Assembly: GCA_023380575.1 (NCBI GenBank)
Contig: JAMCRM010000108.1
Coordinates: 1-6,845 of the forward strand
DNA from: Acidobacteriota bacterium
GTDB taxonomy: Bacteria > Acidobacteriota > Terriglobia > Bryobacterales > Bryobacteraceae
Length of the DNA: 6,845 nucleotides
Direction: 5' to 3'
A program made the translations under genes and the position numbers. A model generated the notes under the pieces. That model was not told where the DNA came from, did not search any database, and was given only the letters and a program-made list of their open reading frames with translations. Position 1 is the first letter of the stretch. The number at the start of each line of letters is the position of its first letter. Below are positions 1 to 4,912 of the stretch, in pieces.

Positions 1-1
1 G

Positions 2-310
2 TTGCTGGCGGGACTGTTATTGACGGCGTGCGGTAGCGTCAGAATCGGCAGGATCACCCAGGATCCCACCCGCTTCCGCAATCGGACCGTCCACGTTTCC
101 GGCACGGTCGTCACTTCGTTCGGCGCGCTAGGGACCGGCGGATACCAGATCCAGGACGGCACCGGCAGCATTTACGTGCTCTCCAGCACGGGCGTGCCGT
201 CCAAAGGGTCGCGCGTCACGGTGCATGGAACGGTAATCAACGGCGCGACTGTCTTCGGGCGTTCCATCGGAACCGCCATTCGCGAGCAAGGCCACAAGGT
301 CAAATGGTGA
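2..310 (+). CDS. Small OB-fold lipoprotein, 5' end cut by window edge
   Basis: This is the 3' part of a short secreted lipoprotein gene. The visible reading frame starts with a hydrophobic stretch ending in the lipobox L-T-A-C (Cys at residue 10 of the visible part). That points to signal peptidase II processing and membrane anchoring. The only in-frame start codon in view is the TTG at position 2, and it would leave no positively charged n-region. The real start is therefore probably upstream of the window. The mature part (~90 residues) alternates beta-strand-like segments, including VHVSGTVVTS, GYQIQDGTGSIYVLS and VTVHGTV. This resembles small single OB-fold proteins (tRNA_anti/BOF-like), in which a 'GxYxIxDxTGxIxV' strand pair is typical. 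The specific function is unknown, and nucleic-acid binding should not be assumed for an exported OB fold. The TGA stop lies inside the 3' end of the convergent ugd gene (11 bp overlap). Gene existence is likely; the fold is moderately supported; the start is unknown. Confidence 0.72.
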   Translation: MLAGLLLTACGSVRIGRITQDPTRFRNRTVHVSGTVVTSFGALGTGGYQIQDGTGSIYVLSSTGVPSKGSRVTVHGTVINGATVFGRSIGTAIREQGHKVKW

Positions 311-1745
311 GTGAAAGCGGAGTGGGGGATTTGCCATTGACCCGGGCAGCCTTGGTTTGGCGCCGGGTACGGCGTCCGACGCCGCAGTAATCGAAACCGG
401 CCCGGGCCGCCGCATCCGGATCCAGGAAATTGCGGCCATCCACGAGCACCGGCCGGCTCATGCACCGGGCCAGTTCGGCCAACTCCAGCGTGCTGAATTC
501 CTTCCATTCCGTCACCAGCACCAGCGCATCCGCCTCCGCCGCGAGTTCGAGCGGCGATTCGCAGTAACGAATCTTCAGCGCGGGGTGGCACTGCTCGCAG
601 GCGGACATAGCGATCGGGTCGTAAGCCTTCACATGCGCGCCCATCTTCAGCAACTGCTCGGCAATCTGCACGCTCGGCGCATCCCGCACGTCATCGGTGT
701 CGGGCTTGAAAGCCAGCCCCAGCAGTCCGATGGTGCGCCCTTTGAGAATGAACAGTTTCTCCTGCAGCTTCTGAATCACCACCTCGCGCTGGGCGCGGTT
801 CACTTCGAGCGTCGCCATCAGCAGGTGCGCCGGGTAGCGGTCTTCCCGGGCGGTATGCAGCAGCGATTGGATATCTTTGCCGAAGCAACTCCCGCCCCAT
901 CCAAGGCCGGCGTTGAGGAACCTGGAGCCGATACGCGAGTCCAGGCCGATGCCTTGCATCACTTCGGTGGCTTCGGCGCCCACACGTTCGCAGATGTTCG
1001 CCATTTCGTTGGCAAACCCGATCTTCATGGCCAGGAATGCGTTGGCGGCGTATTTGATCATTTCGGCGCTGGTCAGGGTAGTTGCCACCAGCGGCACGTT
1101 CGTCAGGCCAGCCGGACGCGGTGAGAACGGAGGCGCTTCGAACCGCTGGTTGAGGAGCGGTCCGTAGAGTTCGCGCAGGATGGCCAGCGTCCCTTCTTCT
1201 TCGGCTCCGAGCACGATGCGCTCCGGATACAGAGAGTCGGCGATGGCGCAACCCTCGCGTAGAAATTCGGGATTGCTGGCCACTCCGAAGCGAATGTCTT
1301 TGAGACCCGAGGGATTGGACTCGCGGATGCCTTCGCGCACCAGCGATTCCACCAGGTTGCCCGAGCCCACCGGCACCGTCGACTTGTTGACCACAACCCG
1401 GAAACGCCCGTTGTCCATCGCGGCGCCGATGCGTCGGGCGGCGGCTTCCAGATAGGTCAGATCGGCTTCTCCGCTGGGTTTGGGAGGCGTGCCCACAGCG
1501 ATAAAAATCACATCGCTTTCCGCTGCGGCTTGCGCAAGGTCCGTGGTGAAATCAATGCCCCCATGGGCGCGGGCTCGCTGTAGGAGTTCGGAAAGGTGAG
1601 GTTCATAGATCGGCACTGCGCCGGAGCGCAAAGTTGCGATTTTGGCGGCGTCCGTATCCACACAGGTGACGCGGTGGCCCAGATAGGACAGACAGGCCCC
1701 GGTTACCGTTCCCACATATCCGGTACCGATTACTGTGACACGCAT
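300..1745 (-). CDS. ugd: UDP-glucose 6-dehydrogenase
   Basis: This enzyme oxidises UDP-glucose to UDP-glucuronate with two NAD+, in the cytoplasm, and supplies precursors for exopolysaccharide or LPS-type glycans. The 481-residue product opens with the Rossmann motif GTGYVG (7-12), followed by the acidic strand end VTCVDTD (26-32). Further family signatures are AVGTPP (83-88), STVPVGS (122-128), NPEFLREG (158-165), AEMIKYAANAFLAMKIGFANE (near 227-247, with the conserved Lys231), and GGSCFGKD (284-291) with the predicted catalytic Cys287. The C-terminal nucleotide-binding domain shows GLAFKPDTDDVRDAP (343-357), TEWKEF (412-417) and DGRNF (436-440). I chose the ATG at 1745 because the Rossmann strand begins there. 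In-frame ATGs at 1763 and 1856 would add 6 or 37 residues of unremarkable sequence, and none of the three has a clear Shine-Dalgarno. A basic tail of ~24 residues after GVGRR is longer than usual and creates the overlap with the convergent lipoprotein gene. Family assignment is very secure. Related nucleotide-sugar dehydrogenases (for example UDP-mannuronate type) are less likely given the GGSCFxKD and TEWKEF forms. Confidence 0.95.
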   Translation of the reverse strand: MRVTVIGTGYVGTVTGACLSYLGHRVTCVDTDAAKIATLRSGAVPIYEPHLSELLQRARAHGGIDFTTDLAQAAAESDVIFIAVGTPPKPSGEADLTYLEAAARRIGAAMDNGRFRVVVNKSTVPVGSGNLVESLVREGIRESNPSGLKDIRFGVASNPEFLREGCAIADSLYPERIVLGAEEEGTLAILRELYGPLLNQRFEAPPFSPRPAGLTNVPLVATTLTSAEMIKYAANAFLAMKIGFANEMANICERVGAEATEVMQGIGLDSRIGSRFLNAGLGWGGSCFGKDIQSLLHTAREDRYPAHLLMATLEVNRAQREVVIQKLQEKLFILKGRTIGLLGLAFKPDTDDVRDAPSVQIAEQLLKMGAHVKAYDPIAMSACEQCHPALKIRYCESPLELAAEADALVLVTEWKEFSTLELAELARCMSRPVLVDGRNFLDPDAAARAGFDYCGVGRRTRRQTKAARVNGKSPTPLSLTI

Positions 1746-1915
1746 GCGGAATCTGTGTTGCATCCCATGGGCCGATTTGCATCCCGGCACACAGCCGGCG
1801 CCGAATCCAGTGATGTTGCAGGCAAAAAGCCGCAGCACACGGTTCCGGGCTCTCAAAACGTAGCGATCCCACTCCCGAAAATTTGCCGTTTGTGCGAATT
1901 GGTGGACGTGAGCCG

Positions 1916-2404
1916 CTAGTCCCCGCGCCGCTCGCCGACAGGCGGCGGTCGGGTACCGGGATCGAGGGTGAAACTCCGCGCTGGCGCGAGTTCGCCGGTG
2001 GGCACAGTCACCTCGTACAGGCCGACTTCACGGGACTGCAGCTCGAAAATGCCGCCCAGGCTCGGGCGGTCCGGCTGGCCTCCCAGAAACGTGACGGACT
2101 TCGCGGCCACCGTTCCCTGGGCGCTCTGATTGCCCTGGTCCCAACGGTACTTGCCATATTCCAGGCGTGTCGGTACGCCGATTCGAAATTGCATGTCCAT
2201 GGTAAGGATGGAGTTGTTCGACACAAACACCACCTGCGCGCGCAGGCTGTCGCCGTCGCGCACTCCGGCCATGGACCGGAGGCGGTAGGATCTCAGGGCT
2301 TGGCCGTCCCTGATGCGCTGAATCGTGGGTCTGGATCCGTTTTGGCAGGAGACGGCCACGAGCGACACCAACATGGCGAGGCTGGTTCGGCGTAAATAGG
2401 TCAT
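1916..2404 (-). CDS. Small lipoprotein of unknown function
   Basis: I do not recognise a named family for this 162-residue protein. It begins MTYLRR, continues with a hydrophobic core (SLAMLVSLVAVS) and reaches a cysteine at residue 20 in the context A-V-S-C. This is an acceptable but not ideal lipobox, so it is probably an exported lipoprotein. The mature part looks beta-rich (AQVVFVSNNS at 57-66, DMQFRIGVPTRLEYGKY at 70-86, GGIFELQSREVGLYEVTVP at 118-136) and could form an Ig-like or similar sandwich. It ends in a Pro/Arg-rich tail (RPPPVGERRGD). I chose the ATG at 2404 because the signal sequence starts there. The first in-frame ATG, at 2485, overlaps the stop of the upstream DUF4380-type gene as ATGA, but would add 27 residues lacking signal character. 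No good Shine-Dalgarno precedes 2404. It is probably the last gene of a thiL-led run, and a 170-bp gap separates it from ugd downstream. Confidence 0.75.
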   Translation of the reverse strand: MTYLRRTSLAMLVSLVAVSCQNGSRPTIQRIRDGQALRSYRLRSMAGVRDGDSLRAQVVFVSNNSILTMDMQFRIGVPTRLEYGKYRWDQGNQSAQGTVAAKSVTFLGGQPDRPSLGGIFELQSREVGLYEVTVPTGELAPARSFTLDPGTRPPPVGERRGD

Positions 2405-2481
2405 GAGCGGTACCGGAAGCTGTTCATTGTCCCTGAATAGCGCGGCCGATTTCAAGTGTACCGGCCGCGCCGGGAGCTTCC

Positions 2482-3411
2482 TCATTGCGATAGCAGTGGC
2501 AGAATCACCTTATCCAGTTCCGCGTCCGTCCAGTTCTGGATATGAACATTCTTGTTTAAACTCCAGCGTTCGACATGCTCCACGCTGGCGCCGGGCTTCA
2601 GGGTTGTCATCGGACCGACCGTTTCCAACTCCAGGAAATCGGCATTGGTGAAGGTTTCAAACGAGCATCCCATGTCCGGGTAAAGCTTCGGCGTGCCGGC
2701 CGCCTGGTAGCGCTTGATGAAAAGCTCGCTTCCCAGCAGGTATGCGCCCCAGGTGTTGTTATTGAATGTTCCCAGTTTCTGCGCGTCCTTGGCCCTGGGA
2801 TCCTGCCGCAGCGTCATATACTTCTTGGTGAATTTCCAGCGCTTGTCGCTGAGATCGGTATAGGCGGACATCACCAGCGGATTGGTGGGCGCGAGGTCCT
2901 TCGGGTGCACGCCGCGCGGCGGGAAACCGTGGATCGCGATACCGCCCTGTGCAAACATCGTGAGCGCCCAGGGCGCCAGATCCACCGGCTTGGAGCCGGC
3001 GTTCCTGATGCGGTGCAGCACTTCCACCGCGCTTCCGGCCGGGGCCGGTTTTATCGTAATCTGTTTCTCCAGCCCGGTGAGCGATTCCACCGGCTCCGTG
3101 GCTACCAGGATATTTCCCTCGATTTCGATTCTAATCGGCGCATTGTCGGTGGCATAGGTGCGGATTGCATCTTCCGGGGCCGCCCAAAGGCGATGCCCGC
3201 CGCGCGCCTGCCATTCCTTTTCTCCCGACTTGCCCAGTTGTTCCGTGAATTCCTTGAAAATATTCTGGCCCCCGGCAAAGCCGTACCGCATCACTCGCGG
3301 GCCGATATCGCCGGTCATCACCAGTTCCACCTGACCGTCGGAGATCCGGTAACTGTCAGGCCAGCCCTTGAAATTGATTTTCTCGATTTTCACTGCCGCA
3401 TCAGCACTCAT
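2482..3411 (-). CDS. Galactose-mutarotase-like protein (DUF4380 type)
   Basis: The 309-residue product resembles the DUF4380 group of galactose-mutarotase-fold (aldose-1-epimerase-like) beta-sandwich proteins, whose biochemical role is not established to my knowledge. Visible family-like features are an N-terminal KINFKGWPDSYRISDGQVEL stretch (11-30), DIGPRVMRYGFAGGQN (35-50), GGHRLWAAPE (71-80), the strand HRIRNAGSKPVDLAPWALTMF (near 133-153), and a C-terminal ELETVGPMTTLKPG...VEHVERW block (261-283). The conserved His and Glu residues recall sugar-binding residues of mutarotases, but catalysis is unproven. The first in-frame ATG is at 3411. However, the codons immediately upstream in the same frame (3412-3444) read LKATLAFLALL and run into MSADAAVK, together a convincing signal peptide with an A-D-A type cleavage site. 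No ATG, GTG or TTG exists between there and the in-frame TGA at 3451-3453. The true N-terminus is therefore uncertain, and the protein may be periplasmic. The stop overlaps an ATG (ATGA, 2482-2485) of the downstream lipoprotein frame. Confidence 0.85.
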   Translation of the reverse strand: MSADAAVKIEKINFKGWPDSYRISDGQVELVMTGDIGPRVMRYGFAGGQNIFKEFTEQLGKSGEKEWQARGGHRLWAAPEDAIRTYATDNAPIRIEIEGNILVATEPVESLTGLEKQITIKPAPAGSAVEVLHRIRNAGSKPVDLAPWALTMFAQGGIAIHGFPPRGVHPKDLAPTNPLVMSAYTDLSDKRWKFTKKYMTLRQDPRAKDAQKLGTFNNNTWGAYLLGSELFIKRYQAAGTPKLYPDMGCSFETFTNADFLELETVGPMTTLKPGASVEHVERWSLNKNVHIQNWTDAELDKVILPLLSQ

Positions 3412-3450
3412 AAGTAATGCCAGAAAAGCCAGCGTCGCTTTTAATATGCT
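3412..3450 (-). other. Signal-peptide-coding stretch lacking a start codon
   Basis: On the minus strand this stretch is in frame with the DUF4380-type gene and encodes S-I-L-K-A-T-L-A-F-L-A-L-L, running directly into M-S-A-D-A-A-V-K. A lysine followed by a continuous hydrophobic core and a small-residue cleavage region is what a Sec signal peptide looks like. The in-frame codon before it is TGA (3453-3451), and none of the codons between is ATG, GTG or TTG; ATA at 3447-3445 is the nearest start-like codon. A separate ATG at 3467-3465, overlapping the thiL stop as ATGA, opens a frame that reads MRHNIEAY and hits TAA at 3443-3441. A single extra base near 3441-3446 would join it to the signal peptide. 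Whether this is a mutation, a sequence error or non-canonical initiation cannot be told from the sequence. Confidence 0.6.
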
Positions 3451-3463
3451 TCAATATTATGTC

Positions 3464-4402
3464 TCATTTCACGGGCGGGAGGGAGCCGGACGCGGAGTTC
3501 CGGAAGTGGTCGTAACCGAGCGGTGGCAGCGGATTTCCGGAGAGCAACACCCGGCCGGGCTTACCCTCTTGCATGGCGCCGATGCGCGTCAGCGGTATGC
3601 CTTCGAATGCGGAAGGGACGCGGGTGGCCGGCCGGACTGTGAACAGAAGTTCGTAATCCTCCCCGCCGTGCAGCGCCTGCTCCAGGCTGGCGCCCGGAAA
3701 ACGCGGCGGCGCTTCGATGCTTGCCGTGACGCCTGAAGCCCGGCAGAGGCGGCACAGGTCGATGGAGAGGCCGTCGCTGAGATCCATGGCCGCTGTGGCA
3801 CGCAGGCGGCTGCGCAGAAAGCGGCCCAGCCGTAGTCTCGGTTCGGGACGCAGATGCCGTTTCCAGGCCTTACCCTTCAGGGTATGCAATCCGAGGGCGG
3901 AACCGCCCAGGAAGCCCGAAACGTAAATTGCATCGCCCGGCTTGGCGCCATCCCGCCGCAACGCTTTCCCCCGCGGTACGGCGCCGCACACCACCACATC
4001 GCAGGAGACGCGCGAGGCATGGGCCAGATCTCCACCCGACAGCGGCGCCGCCGCCGCGCCGGCCAGGCGCAGAAAACCACGAAAAAAACCGCGCCTCCAT
4101 TTTTCCTCCGCCCAGGGCGCCAGCGCCAGCGACAGCAGGCAGAATCGCGGCTCTCCTCCCATGGCCGCGATGTCGCTCAAGCCGCGAGCCAGCGCCTTAT
4201 GGCCCACATCTTCCGGCTTGTGTGTGGAGGGGAGAAAATGGACCTGTTCGATCAGCATATCCGTGGTGAACAGGAGATCTTCGGTGGAGCCGCGAGGGCG
4301 GAAAATAGCGCAATCGTCGCCGATCCCCAGCACGAGCGGCGAACCCGCCGGGACCACAGCCTGTTTCCTCAGCCGCTCCAGAATTTCGATTTCGCCGCTC
4401 AC
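3464..4402 (-). CDS. thiL: Thiamine-monophosphate kinase
   Basis: ThiL phosphorylates thiamine monophosphate to thiamine diphosphate with ATP, the last step of bacterial cofactor synthesis, in the cytoplasm. The 312 residues are close to the usual length and carry the whole set of AIR-synthase-like (PurM superfamily) motifs: GIGDDCA (26-32), TTDMLIEQVHF (46-56), SDIAAMGG (76-83), SGGD (122-125), MDLSDGLSIDL (206-216) and GGEDYELLF (246-254). The Asp residues of the GDD, TTD, GGD and SDG motifs are those expected to bind Mg2+ and nucleotide. The segment between the SDG and GGEDYEL motifs is somewhat shorter than in ThiL sequences I remember. The start is GTG: it is the only start codon after an in-frame stop, and a GGGA Shine-Dalgarno-like element (4410-4413) lies 7 nt upstream. 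A TAGAAT hexamer on the minus strand (4462-4457) is a possible -10, without a convincing -35. It appears to lead a run with the two genes downstream, and no other thiamine gene is in view. Confidence 0.95.
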   Translation of the reverse strand: MSGEIEILERLRKQAVVPAGSPLVLGIGDDCAIFRPRGSTEDLLFTTDMLIEQVHFLPSTHKPEDVGHKALARGLSDIAAMGGEPRFCLLSLALAPWAEEKWRRGFFRGFLRLAGAAAAPLSGGDLAHASRVSCDVVVCGAVPRGKALRRDGAKPGDAIYVSGFLGGSALGLHTLKGKAWKRHLRPEPRLRLGRFLRSRLRATAAMDLSDGLSIDLCRLCRASGVTASIEAPPRFPGASLEQALHGGEDYELLFTVRPATRVPSAFEGIPLTRIGAMQEGKPGRVLLSGNPLPPLGYDHFRNSASGSLPPVK

Positions 4403-4409
4403 CGGCGTT

Positions 4410-4413
4410 TCCC
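4410..4413 (-). promoter_or_regulatory. Ribosome binding site of thiL
   Basis: GGGA on the minus strand ends 7 nt before the GTG at 4402. It supports this GTG start, which is the only possible start in the frame. Confidence 0.5.
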
Positions 4414-4475
4414 AAGCCGCATAGGTTCAGAAACAATGTTGCGCCGTATACGTAAGATTCTAACGCGATTGGTCC

Positions 4476-4504
4476 TTGACCGTCCGGGCTTGATCTGCGA
4501 CAAT
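4476..4504 (+). promoter_or_regulatory. Sigma-70-type promoter for the cold-shock gene
   Basis: TTGACC (4476-4481) is separated by 17 bp from GACAAT (4499-4504). The -35 matches TTGACA at five of six positions and the -10 matches TATAAT at four of six. A TGC directly before the -10 (4496-4498) provides an extended -10 (TGn) element. Transcription would begin near 4511, leaving a leader of roughly 130 nt before the GTG of the csp gene. It lies in the divergent gap between thiL and csp, with no competing gene. Confidence 0.55.
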
Positions 4505-4556
4505 ACAAAAGCAGTTTGAAATGGTTGTTCGTTCGCGCCACAGATCGTTCTAAAGC

Positions 4557-4595
4557 AGGCTACGAGGACTACCTTCGTAGCTTTTTGTGTTTTTG
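4557..4595 (+). terminator. Terminator-like hairpin in csp leader (possible attenuator)
   Basis: GCTACGA (4559-4565) pairs with TCGTAGC (4575-4581). The stem continues inward by GG/CC (4566-4567 with 4572-4573, one bulged T), leaving an ACTA loop, and outward by A-T and G-T pairs. A U-rich tract (TTTTTGTGTTTTT) follows directly. This is the layout of an intrinsic terminator, but it sits between the predicted csp promoter and the csp RBS. It may partly terminate transcription, working as a leader attenuator or as the 3' end of a ~80-nt RNA. Alternatively it may be a structural element of the long leader often found in front of csp genes. Confidence 0.55.
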
Positions 4596-4626
4596 GGGAC
4601 CGAAAGGGCGGGAATGGCAATCGATC

Positions 4627-4632
4627 AGGAGA
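4627..4632 (+). promoter_or_regulatory. Ribosome binding site of the cold-shock gene
   Basis: AGGAGA, a near-perfect Shine-Dalgarno, lies 7 nt before the GTG at 4640. It establishes GTG as the start, giving the standard Csp N-terminus ([10 protein letters not shown]). Confidence 0.85.
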
Positions 4633-4639
4633 AGAAGTA

Positions 4640-4843
4640 GTGAAAGAAAAAGGTATTGTGAAGTGGTTTAATGCCGCGAAGGGTTATGGTTTCATCCAGC
4701 GTTCCAGCGGCGACGATGTGTTCGTGCATTTTTCTGCGATCCAGGCCAATGGCTATCGCACTCTCGATGAAGGCGCGGAGGTGGAGTTCGAAGTCAAACA
4801 GGGTCCGAAAGGGCTGCAGGCCGAGAACGTCAATCGCGTTTGA
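4640..4843 (+). CDS. Cold-shock-domain protein (CspA family)
   Basis: Csp proteins are small cytoplasmic single-stranded nucleic-acid binders that melt RNA secondary structure and can act as antiterminators. This 67-residue protein has the full family length and order: [15 protein letters not shown] (5-19) containing RNP1 (KGYGFI, 14-19), VFVHFSAI (27-34) containing RNP2, then EGAEVEFEV (44-52) and the closing [10 protein letters not shown] (55-64). The aromatic residues Trp9, Phe10, Tyr16, Phe18, Phe28, His30 and Phe31 form the expected binding surface. The start is GTG with a strong AGGAGA Shine-Dalgarno. A single-gene unit is likely: its own promoter lies ~165 bp upstream, a long structured leader precedes it, and a strong terminator follows ~30 bp after the stop. 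The paralogue (cspA, cspB and so on) cannot be assigned, nor can it be told whether the gene is cold-induced. Confidence 0.96.
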   Translation: MKEKGIVKWFNAAKGYGFIQRSSGDDVFVHFSAIQANGYRTLDEGAEVEFEVKQGPKGLQAENVNRV

Positions 4844-4870
4844 CCGGTTCCCAATAAACCTATGAAGATC

Positions 4871-4898
4871 GGGCCCCGCTTGCGGGGCTCTTTTCATT
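4871..4898 (+). terminator. Intrinsic terminator of the cold-shock gene
   Basis: A GC-rich perfect stem, GCCCCGC (4873-4879) with GCGGGGC (4882-4888), is extended outward by G-T and G-C pairs (4871-4872 with 4889-4890). It is followed by a T-rich tract (TTTTCATTCTT) on the plus strand. It lies 27 bp after the csp stop and just before the 3' end of the convergent propeller gene. The minus-strand side has no comparable T tract, so it mainly serves csp. Confidence 0.85.
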
Positions 4899-4912
4899 CT
4901 TGCCCCGAATTT

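Noticed and set aside
357..1124. Plus-strand open frame of 255 codons opposite ugd
   Set aside because: It is antisense to unmistakable UDP-glucose dehydrogenase motifs, and the composition is typical of a shadow frame.
1803..1835. Possible minus-strand terminator (AGCC...GGCT followed by TTTT) between the lipoprotein gene and ugd
   Set aside because: Only about four base pairs form around a large loop, which is too weak to call. No promoter for ugd was convincing in this 170-bp gap either.
1746..1856. 37-residue N-terminal extension of UGD from the first in-frame ATG
   Set aside because: The Rossmann strand of this family starts at the protein N-terminus (MRVTVIGTGYVG). The extension has no signal or domain character and no Shine-Dalgarno.
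2575..3417. Plus-strand open frame of 280 codons opposite the DUF4380-type gene
   Set aside because: The opposite strand carries conserved mutarotase-like motifs. This frame has low-complexity His/Arg-rich composition and no recognisable domain.
4399..4620. Minus-strand 73-codon frame in the thiL-csp gap
   Set aside because: It overlaps the predicted csp promoter and leader hairpin, has no Shine-Dalgarno or domain, and ends just inside the thiL start. The region is better explained as regulatory.
4625..4897. Minus-strand 90-codon frame opposite csp
   Set aside because: It is antisense to a complete cold-shock protein and passes through its terminator.
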